Assembly (NCBI GenBank): GCA_046541015.1 | Contig: JBKHEA010000001.1 | Coordinates: 1-64,000 of the forward strand | DNA length: 64,000 bases | Source of the DNA: Liberiplasma sp046541015 | GTDB taxonomy: Bacteria > Bacillota_I > Bacilli_A > Izemoplasmatales > Izemoplasmataceae | Reading direction: 5' to 3' | The notes under the pieces: model-generated | Database searches by the model: none | The model's input: the letters and a program-made list of their open reading frames with translations, nothing else | Told to the model about the DNA's origin: nothing | Position numbers and translations under genes: made by a program | Shown here: one piece after another, positions 34,902-44,084 of the stretch | Layout of the letters: each line of letters opens with the position of its first letter | How positions within the stretch are numbered: the first letter of the stretch is position 1

Positions 34902-34929
34902 TTGCATTTACTAATCTTTTTGATACAAT
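34902..34929 (+). promoter_or_regulatory. metK-spe operon promoter
   Basis: TTGCAT (34902-34907), 16-base spacer, TACAAT (34924-34929) preceded by TGA giving an extended -10. A perfect palindrome GTATAGTA-A-TACTATAC (34855-34871) lies ~30 bases upstream of the -35. No SAM riboswitch fold is seen in the 34-base leader. Confidence 0.75.
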
Positions 34930-34962
34930 AATATCGACTCTATTTTGAAAGGACTGATTTTT

Positions 34963-36144
34963 ATGAAAAATCGCAAATTATTTACCTCAGAATCTGTAAC
35001 AGAAGGGCATCCAGATAAAATCTGTGATCAAATTTCTGATGCTATCTTAGATAGCATTTTAGCGGATGATCCTAATGCACGTGTTGCATGTGAAACCGCT
35101 GTTACAACTGGGTTAGTACTCGTTATGGGAGAAATTACTACAACGACTTATGTTGATATTCAAAAAATCGTAAGAGAGACAGTAAAAGAAATCGGTTATG
35201 ACCGTGGAAAATATGGTTTTGATGCTGAAACAATGGGTGTGTTAGTGGCGATTGATCCCCAATCACCTGATATTGCTATGGGTGTTGATGAAGGCCGTGG
35301 CGCGTATTTAGAACAAGGTGCAGGCGATCAAGGTTTAATGTTTGGGTATGCGACAAACGAAACTCCTGAATATATGCCTATTACAGCGGTATTGGCGCAA
35401 AAACTTGCAAGACGTTTAAGTTATGTAAGGAAGAATGGCCCATTAACTTACCTTAGACCTGATGGTAAAACACAAGTCACCATTGAATTTGATGAGTTTG
35501 ATAAACCTATTCGTATCGATGCGATTGTTGTATCAAGCCAACATGCTCCTAATATTAAACAAGAACAAATTCATGCTGATATTAAAAAACATGTTATTAA
35601 CGCAATTATTCCTCAAGATCTAATTGATGATAAAACCAAAATTTATATTAATCCAACAGGAAAATTTGTTACTGGTGGACCCCATGGTGATAGTGGTTTA
35701 ACTGGACGTAAAATCATTGTTGATACTTATGGTGGATATGCACGCCATGGTGGTGGTGCCTTTAGTGGAAAAGATCCATCTAAAGTTGATCGAAGTGCGG
35801 CATATGCTGCACGTTATGTTGCTAAAAATGTTGTTGCGGCGGACTTAGCTGACCGTGCTGAAATTCAACTCTCTTATGCTATTGGTGTTGCTGAACCTAC
35901 AAGTATTCGTGTTGATACCTTTGGTACTAATCATGTTGATGAAGAAACGATTATTCAAGCGATTAGAAATGTCTTTGATTTAAGACCCCGTGCAATTATA
36001 GAATCCTTAAACTTAAAAGCACCTATTTATAGACAAACCGCAGCCTATGGACATTTTGGTCGTACTGACTTAGACTTACCATGGGAAAAACTAGACCGTG
36101 TAGACGCTTTGAAAAACGCAATAATTGAGTTAAGCAATGACTAA
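34963..36144 (+). CDS. metK: S-adenosylmethionine synthetase
   Basis: 393 residues: TSESVTEGHPDKICDQISDA, GEITTTTYVDI, GAGDQGLMFGYATNET, TGGPHGDSGLTGRKIIVDTYGG and GGGAFSGKDPSKVDRSAAY, the complete ATP/methionine site. Starts at ATG 34963 with GAAAGGA ahead; TTG at 34945 lies before the site and is ignored. The stop overlaps the speD start (ATGACTAA), so SAM synthesis is translationally linked to SAM decarboxylation for polyamines. It is also the cell's methyl donor source. Confidence 0.97.
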   Translation: MKNRKLFTSESVTEGHPDKICDQISDAILDSILADDPNARVACETAVTTGLVLVMGEITTTTYVDIQKIVRETVKEIGYDRGKYGFDAETMGVLVAIDPQSPDIAMGVDEGRGAYLEQGAGDQGLMFGYATNETPEYMPITAVLAQKLARRLSYVRKNGPLTYLRPDGKTQVTIEFDEFDKPIRIDAIVVSSQHAPNIKQEQIHADIKKHVINAIIPQDLIDDKTKIYINPTGKFVTGGPHGDSGLTGRKIIVDTYGGYARHGGGAFSGKDPSKVDRSAAYAARYVAKNVVAADLADRAEIQLSYAIGVAEPTSIRVDTFGTNHVDEETIIQAIRNVFDLRPRAIIESLNLKAPIYRQTAAYGHFGRTDLDLPWEKLDRVDALKNAIIELSND

Positions 36145-36946
36145 CAATAAACTTGCCTTATATGGATTTAATAACTTAACAAAATCATTAAGTTTCAATA
36201 TTTACGATATATGTGTTACTGAAACCAAAAAGGAACGAGATGCTTATATAGAATATATCGATGAAATGTATAATTCAAAACGTCTAACAGAAATCTTAGA
36301 AGAAGTAACAGCAAGAATAGGTGCAAACATTTTAAATATTTCTAAACAAGATTACGAACCACAAGGTGCTAGTGTTACCATCTTAATCAGTGAAGAGCCT
36401 GTCCCGCTTCATGCGCTAGATGAATCGTGTAACGCAGGGAATTTATCACTTAAAAATGATACTTTATTAGCCCATTTAGATAAATCACACATTACCGTGC
36501 ATTCATACCCAGAATCTCATCCTGAAAAAGGAGTTTCAACGTTTAGAGTTGATATTGATGTTTCTACCTGTGGTGAAATTTCACCACTAAATGCACTAGA
36601 TTATTTAATTTCAAGTTTCGATTCAGATATTATTACTGTAGATTACCGTGTTCGTGGATTTACGCGTTTAGCTAATGGGAAAAAAGTATTTATGGACCAT
36701 GACATCGATACCATCCAAGATTTTATAAAAGAAGAAACTTTAGATATGTACACACTTATTGATGTTAACATCTATCAAGAAAATATTTTCCACACGAAAA
36801 TGATGTTAAAAGAATTAGATTTAGACAATTATTTATTTGGTAAAAACGCAAGCGATTTAACCAATGCGCGTCAAAAAAATCTACTTAATAATTTAAAAAA
36901 AGAAATGAAAGAAATTTTCTATGGAATGAATCTCTATGAAAAATAA
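36137..36946 (+). CDS. speD: S-adenosylmethionine decarboxylase proenzyme (E. coli type)
   Basis: 269 residues, the long SpeD class. The self-cleavage site is LDKSHITVHSYPESHP, where the serine becomes the pyruvoyl group; STFRVDIDVSTCGEISPLNA holds the catalytic Cys. It makes decarboxylated SAM, the aminopropyl donor for SpeE. Its ATG lies inside the metK stop and its end overlaps the decarboxylase gene by 11 bases. Confidence 0.94.
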   Translation: MTNNKLALYGFNNLTKSLSFNIYDICVTETKKERDAYIEYIDEMYNSKRLTEILEEVTARIGANILNISKQDYEPQGASVTILISEEPVPLHALDESCNAGNLSLKNDTLLAHLDKSHITVHSYPESHPEKGVSTFRVDIDVSTCGEISPLNALDYLISSFDSDIITVDYRVRGFTRLANGKKVFMDHDIDTIQDFIKEETLDMYTLIDVNIYQENIFHTKMMLKELDLDNYLFGKNASDLTNARQKNLLNNLKKEMKEIFYGMNLYEK

Positions 36947-38399
36947 CCATTCAATAGCACCGCTTTATGACGCGTTAGTGCATTATGGTTTAAAACAAAA
37001 TGTTACACCCTTTGACGTCCCTGGTCACAAAATGGGAAAAGGCATAGCTAAGCGCTTTATCGATGATGTTGGTGAAGCAATATTTAAACTAGATGTCAAC
37101 AGTATGAAAGAGCTTGATAGCTTATCAAATCCTGTTAGTGTGATTAAAGAAGCTGAGGAATTAGCAGCCGATTTATTTGAAGCTGATCATGCTTTCTTTA
37201 TAGTGAATGGTTCAACTAGTGGGGTTCAAAACATGATTTTAGCAACCTGTCGCGATAACGATAAAATTATAATGCCAAGAAATATGCATAAATCAGCTTA
37301 TAATGGGTTGATATTATCTGGTGCTAAACCTATATACATTGATCCAGTTATTCATGATGATAGCGGTATTTCTATGGGATTAACGCTAGATGCAGTCAAA
37401 GAAACAATACTGAATAACCTAGATGCAAAAGCCATTTTATTACTTCATCCTAATTATTTTGGCTATACCTCTAACTTAAAGGAAATTATTGATTTTGCCC
37501 ATGATAAGAACATGATTGTATTAGTAGATCAATCTCATGGAAGTCACTTTTCGCTTCATGAAAGTTTCCCAGTTTCAGCAATGACACTTGGAGCTGACTT
37601 AGCCACCATTAGCATGCATAAAACCGGTGGTAGTTTAACTCAAAGTTCTATCTTGCTTCATAATAATGGACTAGTCCCTTATAGCAAATTACGTTCAACC
37701 ATTAACTTATCACAAACTTCTAGTGCAAGTTATTTATTACTGGCTTCACTAGATGTCGCAAGACAACATCTTGCATTAAATAAAGATTCCTTATTTAAAG
37801 AAATAGATATGCTTGCTAATCACGCCAAAGCACACATTAATCAAATTGAAGGGTTTAAAGTATTAAACAGTTCGATTTTAGATGGGGACGGAATTTACGC
37901 TCATGATCATACAAAATTAACCGTTGATGTTAGTGCTTATGGCATGAGCGGCTTTAAAGTTTATGATTTATTTAAAGAACACTTCAACATCCAACTTGAA
38001 CTTGGCGAAACTCATATTGTTTTAGCGATTATTAGTCTTGGTGATACCATGGAATCTATTAATCAACTAATCGAAGGCTTTAGGCGATTTAGTAAACTTT
38101 ATCCGTTAAAACCAAGAGCCGTAATGAAAAAAATAGAATTAAATATCCCCGAAATGATTTACACCCCAAGACAAGCATTTTTCAAACATAGTACTTTAAT
38201 GGAACTTTCTCAAACAGAATCGATGATTGCTGCTGATTCAATCATGATTTATCCACCAGGTATTCCTTTAGTCGTGCCAGGTGAACGCATCACTAAAGAA
38301 GTAATTGATAATTACTATTATTTTGTTAAACAAGAAGCAATTCTTATCGGTTCACACGAGAAAAACGATCATATTTATATAAAAGTTTTAACGCCTTAA
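36936..38399 (+). CDS. speA: Orn/Lys/Arg decarboxylase, fold III (probable arginine decarboxylase)
   Basis: 487 residues of the aspartate-aminotransferase-fold decarboxylases: FDVPGHKMGKG, VNGSTSGVQNMI, VDQSHGSHF and the PLP lysine in SMHKTGGSLTQSS. It lacks the large wing domain of E. coli inducible decarboxylases, like Bacillus SpeA/YaaO. With agmatinase two genes downstream and no ureohydrolase alternative, arginine is the likely substrate, giving agmatine; lysine or ornithine are possible in this family. Starts inside speD (overlap 11 bases). Confidence 0.9.
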   Translation: MKNNHSIAPLYDALVHYGLKQNVTPFDVPGHKMGKGIAKRFIDDVGEAIFKLDVNSMKELDSLSNPVSVIKEAEELAADLFEADHAFFIVNGSTSGVQNMILATCRDNDKIIMPRNMHKSAYNGLILSGAKPIYIDPVIHDDSGISMGLTLDAVKETILNNLDAKAILLLHPNYFGYTSNLKEIIDFAHDKNMIVLVDQSHGSHFSLHESFPVSAMTLGADLATISMHKTGGSLTQSSILLHNNGLVPYSKLRSTINLSQTSSASYLLLASLDVARQHLALNKDSLFKEIDMLANHAKAHINQIEGFKVLNSSILDGDGIYAHDHTKLTVDVSAYGMSGFKVYDLFKEHFNIQLELGETHIVLAIISLGDTMESINQLIEGFRRFSKLYPLKPRAVMKKIELNIPEMIYTPRQAFFKHSTLMELSQTESMIAADSIMIYPPGIPLVVPGERITKEVIDNYYYFVKQEAILIGSHEKNDHIYIKVLTP

Positions 38400-38413
38400 A
38401 GGAGGATTCAACG

Positions 38414-39265
38414 ATGAAACGTTATACAGAATCATGGGCAAAAGATGCTCATTTTAGTATTGATTATACAAAACATTTACACCATGAGGAAAGCCCTTTT
38501 CAAGTCATAGATTTCTATCAATCTGATACTTTTGGTGTTTTCTTTACACTAGATAATCTCATGATGGCAAATGAAAAAGATGAATTTATTTATCACGATA
38601 TGATTAGCCATGTCCCTATGGCTGTAAACCCAAAGATTAAACGTGTTTTAATCATTGGTGGTGGGGATGGCGGTACTGCTAGAGAAATCTCACGTTATGA
38701 ATCCATTGAATCTATTGATATGGTTGAGATTGATGAACGTGTGGTAAGGTTATCACAAAAATACTTGCCATTAACTGCAAGTAAACTTGATCAAGATAGT
38801 CGTATTACGCTATATTTTGAAGATGGGCTCGCTTTTGTGAAAAACGCAAAAGAAAAATCTTATGATCTTATATTAGTTGATTCAACCGATCCTATTGGTC
38901 CTGGCGAAGGGCTATTTACCAATGATTTTTATCAAAATTGTTATAAAGCATTAAGTGATGATGGCATTTTAATCAACCAACATGAATCGCCTTATTTTGA
39001 TCGTGACAAAAGAGAAATGCATCGCGCTCATAAAAAAATAAAATCATTTTTTGAAATCACTGCAGTCTATCAATTTCATCAACCAACTTATCCTTCAGGG
39101 CACTGGCTCTTTGGCTTTGCCTCTAAAAAGTATCATCCTTTAAAAGACCATAAAAAGGAAACTTGGGAAGCATTCAACCTTAAAACAAAGTATTATAATT
39201 CTGAATTACATGTTGGAGCTTTTATGTTACCAACCTATGTGAAAGAGGCTTTAGAAAATGAATAA
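38414..39265 (+). CDS. speE: spermidine synthase
   Basis: 283 residues: FFTLDNLMMANEKDEFIYHD, IIGGGDGGTAREISRY (the decarboxylated-SAM site), VEIDERVV and LILVDSTDPIGPGEGLF with the catalytic Asp. Transfers the aminopropyl group to putrescine. AAAGGAGG precedes ATG; the stop overlaps speB (ATGAATAA). Confidence 0.96.
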   Translation: MKRYTESWAKDAHFSIDYTKHLHHEESPFQVIDFYQSDTFGVFFTLDNLMMANEKDEFIYHDMISHVPMAVNPKIKRVLIIGGGDGGTAREISRYESIESIDMVEIDERVVRLSQKYLPLTASKLDQDSRITLYFEDGLAFVKNAKEKSYDLILVDSTDPIGPGEGLFTNDFYQNCYKALSDDGILINQHESPYFDRDKREMHRAHKKIKSFFEITAVYQFHQPTYPSGHWLFGFASKKYHPLKDHKKETWEAFNLKTKYYNSELHVGAFMLPTYVKEALENE

Positions 39266-40103
39266 AGTTGTTACTTTTATCGCTTGCGATAATCTTTATG
39301 AAGATGCACAAACAATATTATTTGGCGCACCCTTTGATGGGACAGTTAGCTACAGACCAGGTACAAGGTTTGCGCCAGATATTATCCGTATTGATTCTGA
39401 GAACCTAGAAGTTTATTCACCTTACTTAGACAAAAGTTTAACCGATGTTCAAATCGCAGATATTGGCGATGTTGATATTTATTTTGGGGCTAAAGAGCGA
39501 TCATTAGATTCAATTTATGAAACCACAAAAAAAATCATTAGCGATGATAAACGTCCCTTTATGATAGGTGGTGAACATCTAGTAAGCCTTCCAGCATTTA
39601 AAGCCGTTATTGAAAAGCACCCTGATGTTCATGTCATTCATATCGATGCCCATACCGATTTACGTGATACGTTTTTTGGAGAAAAACTATCCCATGCGAC
39701 AGTTTTAAGACGCATATCTGATTTAACTGGACCAAACAAACTTTATCAATTTGGTATCCGTTCAGGCATGAAAGAAGAGTTTCAATTTGCGCAAGAAAAT
39801 CACTATATTGAGCCATTTACCATTAATACATTTAGTCAAAAAGTCAAGGCTTTAAAAGATAAAGCTATTTATCTTACCCTTGATTTAGATGCGCTTGACC
39901 CAAGTATCATGATGGGCACAGGAACACCAGAAGCTGGTGGATTAAGTTATCACGAACTGATGCATGCTTTATATCTATTAAAAGATTATAATATTGTTGG
40001 ATGCGATGTGGTTGAATTAGCGCCTCATTATGACCCTAGTGGTGTCTCAACTGCAACTGCATCAAAAATCATAAGAGAACTTCTACTCATTATTACCAAA
40101 TAA
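39258..40103 (+). CDS. speB: agmatinase
   Basis: 281 residues of the ureohydrolase family: GAPFDGTVSYRPGTRFAP, MIGGEHL, HIDAHTDLRD and LTLDLDALDPS supply the His/Asp ligands of the two Mn2+ ions. Hydrolyses agmatine to putrescine and urea. The PGTRFGP-like substrate motif and linkage to a decarboxylase and speE argue for agmatinase over arginase. Last gene of the operon. Confidence 0.94.
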   Translation: MNKVVTFIACDNLYEDAQTILFGAPFDGTVSYRPGTRFAPDIIRIDSENLEVYSPYLDKSLTDVQIADIGDVDIYFGAKERSLDSIYETTKKIISDDKRPFMIGGEHLVSLPAFKAVIEKHPDVHVIHIDAHTDLRDTFFGEKLSHATVLRRISDLTGPNKLYQFGIRSGMKEEFQFAQENHYIEPFTINTFSQKVKALKDKAIYLTLDLDALDPSIMMGTGTPEAGGLSYHELMHALYLLKDYNIVGCDVVELAPHYDPSGVSTATASKIIRELLLIITK

Positions 40104-40116
40104 CTAGTAAATTAAA

Positions 40117-40150
40117 AAAGACATGCCTTTATTCAAAAAGGCATGTCTTT
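40117..40150. terminator. bidirectional terminator
   Basis: AAAGACATGCCTTT / AAAGGCATGTCTTT perfect 14-base arms between convergent speB and antiporter genes. Confidence 0.9.
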
Positions 40151-40164
40151 TACTTTATCTATTT

Positions 40165-41475
40165 TTAATGATGGTTGTTTTCTGGGACACCAAGTTGTGA
40201 TTCTTTTGAACGAACAAGCGATATTCTAACCCCAAGTGGTCCAAAGAGTTCATATATAAGGGCACTAATTAAGACAACCACTAAGATTAAATTACCATAG
40301 TAATCATCATGAAGGGCATTACGACTATAAAAAGCTAACCCGATAGCTGCTTGAGCTTGTGGCAACAAACAAAATCCCAGATATTTTTTTACACTATCTT
40401 CACTATGCATGATGTAAGCCCCAAACCAAGAACCAAATAATTTTCCAAAGACTCTAAATAAGACATAGACTAAAGATATTACTAAAAGATAAGTTAATCC
40501 AATATTTGAGGTTTCTTGACCAATAATGATAATAATTTCAGCACCTACCATGGTGAAGAATGCGATTAAAATTGGTGGAGAAAATTGATCGATAACATGT
40601 TCAGTTTCATGCTTAGCAACTCGACTTGAGGTATTTGCGAAAGTAATCCCAACAATCATCGGTAGTAAAATGGGTGATAAATGTACGTGGGTATGAAAAA
40701 CATGCAATCCTCTGTTAGCAATCGCAACGGCTAGTAATACTGCAGATAGCGCGGTAACAAATACAACCGTATCTTTTTCTGGGTCATCATATTTTAATAC
40801 TTTAATAATCGTTTTAAAAATGAGTCCAATAGTAATCCCTATCAAAGTTGAAAAGATTAGTTCATAGATTGGCCCTTCTAAGATATTTTGAAAAGTAAAT
40901 GCAGTCCCTTGAAAGTCTGATACCGCAAACGCTAAGACAGCACCAAATAAAATAATCGCAAAAACGTCTTCTACCCCATGTAATGGCACCAAAGTATCTG
41001 TAAGTGGGCCTTTAGATCGAAGGCGTTTAGTTAACATTAAAATTGGTCCTGGTTCGGTTGCAATCGCAATAGCTCCTAAAATAAGTGCTATAGGCAAAGG
41101 TATATTAAATATTAATAAACCAATTGCTGTAAACAAAAAAGCAGCAATAGCTTGAATAAAAGTGATTACCAATACTTCATTTCTTCTACTCAGCAATTTT
41201 TTGATGTCAAGTTCCATCCCAATACTAAAGGATATAAACCCTAAACCAACACTCATGATTAACATAAAAGAATCAATGAGCGATTCACGATGCGTATAAA
41301 GTAACAAACCACCAAATATTAACCCAACAACAATGTAACCAGTAATATTAGGCACCCTTAATTTTTCAATAAATCGTCCAGCAAATAGACCTACAAATAT
41401 CATAAGACCTAATAATAATAAAGCATCGTATCCACTAGTTGAACTAGCCGCTAAGAAAATATTCATTTTACGCAC
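40165..41475 (-). CDS. CPA2-family cation/proton antiporter (second copy)
   Basis: 436 residues with 12-13 hydrophobic helices: GLFAGRFIEKLRVPNITGYIV, GLGFISFSIGMELD, ATEPGPILMLTKR, HGVEDVFAIILFG (acidic ion-path region) are typical of CPA2 Na+(K+)/H+ antiporters. No RCK/TrkA domain. Only distantly similar to the antiporter at 3090-4274 and not preceded by a riboswitch. Frame begins at GTG 41475; ATG at 41466 is an alternative start and the ribosome binding site (AGAAAGAAG) does not decide. Confidence 0.87.
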   Translation of the reverse strand: MRKMNIFLAASSTSGYDALLLLGLMIFVGLFAGRFIEKLRVPNITGYIVVGLIFGGLLLYTHRESLIDSFMLIMSVGLGFISFSIGMELDIKKLLSRRNEVLVITFIQAIAAFLFTAIGLLIFNIPLPIALILGAIAIATEPGPILMLTKRLRSKGPLTDTLVPLHGVEDVFAIILFGAVLAFAVSDFQGTAFTFQNILEGPIYELIFSTLIGITIGLIFKTIIKVLKYDDPEKDTVVFVTALSAVLLAVAIANRGLHVFHTHVHLSPILLPMIVGITFANTSSRVAKHETEHVIDQFSPPILIAFFTMVGAEIIIIIGQETSNIGLTYLLVISLVYVLFRVFGKLFGSWFGAYIMHSEDSVKKYLGFCLLPQAQAAIGLAFYSRNALHDDYYGNLILVVVLISALIYELFGPLGVRISLVRSKESQLGVPENNHH

Positions 41476-41588
41476 TTCTTTCTAAAGTGTAAATTGTATT
41501 ACAACATTATGAGTTTATCACAGCTTAAGTAAATTCTCAAGACCAATTAATTCAAAAACTCAATCACTGGTATATTGTCAATAAAAAA

Positions 41589-41608
41589 GACATCTCTATG
41601 TATGTCTG
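41589..41608 (-). terminator. terminator of the His-Gln-Leu tRNA operon
   Basis: AGACATAC / GT-containing repeat (AGACAT...ATGTCT) followed by TTTTTTATT on the minus strand. Confidence 0.75.
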
Positions 41609-41620
41609 ATTTATCTAATT

Positions 41621-41704
41621 TGGTGCGGGTGACAGGAATCGAACCTGCACTCCGAAGAACTAGATCCTAAGTCTAGCGCGTCTGCCAGTTCCGCCACACC
41701 CGCA
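41621..41704 (-). tRNA. tRNA-Leu (anticodon UAG)
   Basis: Cloverleaf on the minus strand: acceptor TGCGGGT / ACCCGCA with encoded CCA, anticodon stem CTAGA / TCTAG with loop CTTAGGA (anticodon TAG), a long variable arm as in class II tRNAs, and GGTTCGATTCC T-arm. Third gene of the tRNA operon. Confidence 0.95.
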
Positions 41705-41711
41705 ATTAGAG

Positions 41712-41786
41712 TGGCTGGGCTAGGTGGATTCGAACCACCGATGTCGGAGTCAAAGTCCGATGCCTTAACCACTTGGCCATAGCCCA
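41712..41786 (-). tRNA. tRNA-Gln (anticodon UUG)
   Basis: Acceptor TGGGCTA / TAGCCCA with encoded CCA, anticodon loop CTTTGAC (TTG), T-arm GGTTCGAATCC on the minus strand. Second in the tRNA operon. Confidence 0.95.
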
Positions 41787-41792
41787 ATTTTA

Positions 41793-41869
41793 TGGGGCGA
41801 CTGATGGGAATCGAACCCACGAATGCCGGAGCCACAATCCGGAGCGTTAACCACTTCGCCACAGCCGCC
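41793..41869 (-). tRNA. tRNA-His (anticodon GUG)
   Basis: Anticodon loop ATTGTGG (GTG); the acceptor has the extra G at position -1 paired with C73 (GGCGGCTG / CAGTCGCC), the identity mark of tRNA-His, then encoded CCA. First gene of the operon. Confidence 0.95.
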
Positions 41870-41899
41870 ATAAAAATGTCTCATTTTGAGACTATTAAC

Positions 41900-41928
41900 A
41901 TTGTATGAAATTAGGGTGCGTTTGTCAA
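41900..41928 (-). promoter_or_regulatory. promoter of the His-Gln-Leu tRNA operon
   Basis: TTGACA (41923-41928), 17-base spacer, TACAAT (41900-41905) on the minus strand, about 30 bases before tRNA-His. Confidence 0.85.
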
Positions 41929-41972
41929 TAAAAAAAGAAGAAAACTTTGTTGGATCCTATAACTGATACTAT

Positions 41973-42000
41973 TTGATAATTACATTAATTATAGTATAAT
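41973..42000 (+). promoter_or_regulatory. ltaS promoter
   Basis: TTGATA (41973-41978), 16-base spacer, TATAAT (41995-42000) on the plus strand. Confidence 0.75.
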
Positions 42001-42037
42001 GGAGATACCTAAAAAAAGATAGATTGGAGGGAACATG

Positions 42038-44050
42038 ATGAAACGATTAGCTAACCAAAACTTTAGGTCCTCTATTGTTCTTTTAGGTATATTTGTATTT
42101 ATTATTTTGTTCTTAGAAGTAACCTTCAAAGCAAGGGTACTTTTCTTTGAGTTTAGATTTCATGAAATCATTAGTATTGACTTTTTAAGGAACATATTAT
42201 TCACACTAACTTACGGATTATTTGCGCTTTTATTTTTAAAACTCTTTAAACCTAGAACCGTGAAATATTTGTTTATTGTTTTTAGTTCCTTACTTGTTGT
42301 ACTGTATTTTTCACAAGATATCTATTTCTTAGTTTCTAATAATTTTTATTCTTTTGCCTTAAGTGGTGATTTAGCAAAAGGCTTAACCTTCTTTTACCGC
42401 TTACCTCAATCATTAAAATGGAGCCATCTATGGTATTTGATTCCTATTATCTTAATGGTCTATGTTATTAAAACTGAAAAAAAATATGACTATAAGCTTT
42501 TTCATATCAAATATGCTCGTATTACTAGTCCATTTGTGATTGCATTTTTAGCTTTCTTAAGTCTGTTTATTTCTGTACAAACGATTAGTTCACAAAAAGA
42601 CCCAAATGATATTTATGATTTCTCTGATTATGATTTATATATTCAGCCTGTTGTACCTCATACAGCAATGCGTAAGTTTGGCGTGATCACCTATGCAAGA
42701 ATCGATTTACAAAATGCTATTAGAGGGGAAGAAATCGAACAAGAATCAACCATGCATGACTTAGTAGAAAACTATTTTAATGAAAAAATAGGTCATGAAG
42801 TCAATGGTATGACAGGAATCTTTGAAGATAAAAACCTCATTATGATTATGGCAGAATCTTTAGACACTTATGCAATTGATGAAGATTTAACCCCAAATTT
42901 ATATGCCTTACAAGAAAATGCTTGGTCTTTTGAAAACTTTTATGCACCACTATATTATCGTAATACAGCGGATACAGAGTTTATGGTTCAAACAAGTTTT
43001 TACCCTAATAAAAATATTCAACTAAGTATGCTTGAATATATGGATAACACCTTCCCTAACACTTTGCCTAAGTTATTTGCACAAAAAGATTATACGTCTT
43101 TAGCATTTCACAACTTCAGTGATCATTTTTATCCTAGAGAACTTTTCCATCCGGATGTATTAGGTTATCAAGCTTATCATAATGATGCAAGCCTTGGAAT
43201 GATTACGCCACCTGATGATGAACGCGAAGCAACAGGACATTATTGGCATAGTGATAAAGAATTGTTTGAAAAAGGATTACCCCTTTTATTTACTGAAGAA
43301 CAATTTTTCGGTTACTTTTTAACGGTTACTGGTCATCTACCTTATGAAGCAGAGCGCCATGATTATGCGCTAGAACACTTTGATACGATTGAGTCGATAT
43401 TAGAAGAAAAAGGACTTTCTGATATTGATGAATCCTTAAAATATTATCACGCAGCTCAATATGAATTTGATTTAGCAATTGGTTATCTCATTGAAGCTTT
43501 AATTGATGCTGGTGAACTCAATGACACTGTTATTGTAATTTTTGGAGACCACTATGCTTATGGATTAGAACAAGATGTTATATGGAATTACGATACGAAG
43601 AAAAACCCTGAAACAATTTTAAATATCCACAATGTTCCAATGATTATTTATAATCCAGCCTTAGAAACGGCTGAATTTGAAAACTTTTTCTCAACCATCG
43701 ATATTATGCCAACGCTTGCTAATATGTTTAATCTTGATTTAGATTACCAAGCAATAATGGGTGATGACGCATTTAATAGTAAGCCTAATACGGTTTTATT
43801 TTCATCAACTAGTTTTTTAACTGATGACTATTATTATGAGGTTGAGCGTGACTTATTTGAATACTTTGATCATGGTAATATTGATATTACCGATACTCGA
43901 CCATTATTAGGTGAAATATTTTATAGAATAAACGTTAATAACTATGTATTAAATAACGATTACTTTTCTGAACTATATGGGACTAAAGCAATTATTATCG
44001 ATTTGATTGAATACCCATACGATCGACGTCGTTATCAACAAACGCCATAA
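42038..44050 (+). CDS. LTA synthase-family sulfatase-fold enzyme
   Basis: 670 residues: five N-terminal transmembrane helices (to about residue 185) then an extracellular sulfatase-fold domain. Active-site features are NLIMIMAESLDTY (metal Glu), the nucleophile threonine in YYRNTADTEFM (residue ~310), and VIVIFGDHYAYG (metal Asp/His). This layout is that of LtaS, which polymerises glycerol phosphate from phosphatidylglycerol onto a glycolipid anchor. Start: ATG 42038 is seven bases from GGAGG, better than ATG 42035. The convergent GT4 enzyme could provide the glycolipid anchor. Confidence 0.9.
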   Translation: MKRLANQNFRSSIVLLGIFVFIILFLEVTFKARVLFFEFRFHEIISIDFLRNILFTLTYGLFALLFLKLFKPRTVKYLFIVFSSLLVVLYFSQDIYFLVSNNFYSFALSGDLAKGLTFFYRLPQSLKWSHLWYLIPIILMVYVIKTEKKYDYKLFHIKYARITSPFVIAFLAFLSLFISVQTISSQKDPNDIYDFSDYDLYIQPVVPHTAMRKFGVITYARIDLQNAIRGEEIEQESTMHDLVENYFNEKIGHEVNGMTGIFEDKNLIMIMAESLDTYAIDEDLTPNLYALQENAWSFENFYAPLYYRNTADTEFMVQTSFYPNKNIQLSMLEYMDNTFPNTLPKLFAQKDYTSLAFHNFSDHFYPRELFHPDVLGYQAYHNDASLGMITPPDDEREATGHYWHSDKELFEKGLPLLFTEEQFFGYFLTVTGHLPYEAERHDYALEHFDTIESILEEKGLSDIDESLKYYHAAQYEFDLAIGYLIEALIDAGELNDTVIVIFGDHYAYGLEQDVIWNYDTKKNPETILNIHNVPMIIYNPALETAEFENFFSTIDIMPTLANMFNLDLDYQAIMGDDAFNSKPNTVLFSSTSFLTDDYYYEVERDLFEYFDHGNIDITDTRPLLGEIFYRINVNNYVLNNDYFSELYGTKAIIIDLIEYPYDRRRYQQTP

Positions 44051-44084
44051 AAAAATGGATTCTTAAGCTTAAGAATCCATTTTT
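44051..44084. terminator. bidirectional terminator
   Basis: Perfect palindrome AAAAATGGATTCTTAAGC and its complement between convergent ltaS and GT4 genes. Confidence 0.9.

Noticed and set aside
34838..34962. possible SAM riboswitch before metK
   Set aside because: The leader after the predicted start is only ~27-35 bases and shows no SAM-I/II/III conserved motifs or terminator.
36936..38399. lysine decarboxylase assignment
   Set aside because: The family is ambiguous, but agmatinase and spermidine synthase in the same operon favour arginine.
41611..41871. 86-codon minus-strand ORF
   Set aside because: It reads straight through the Leu, Gln and His tRNA genes; not protein coding.
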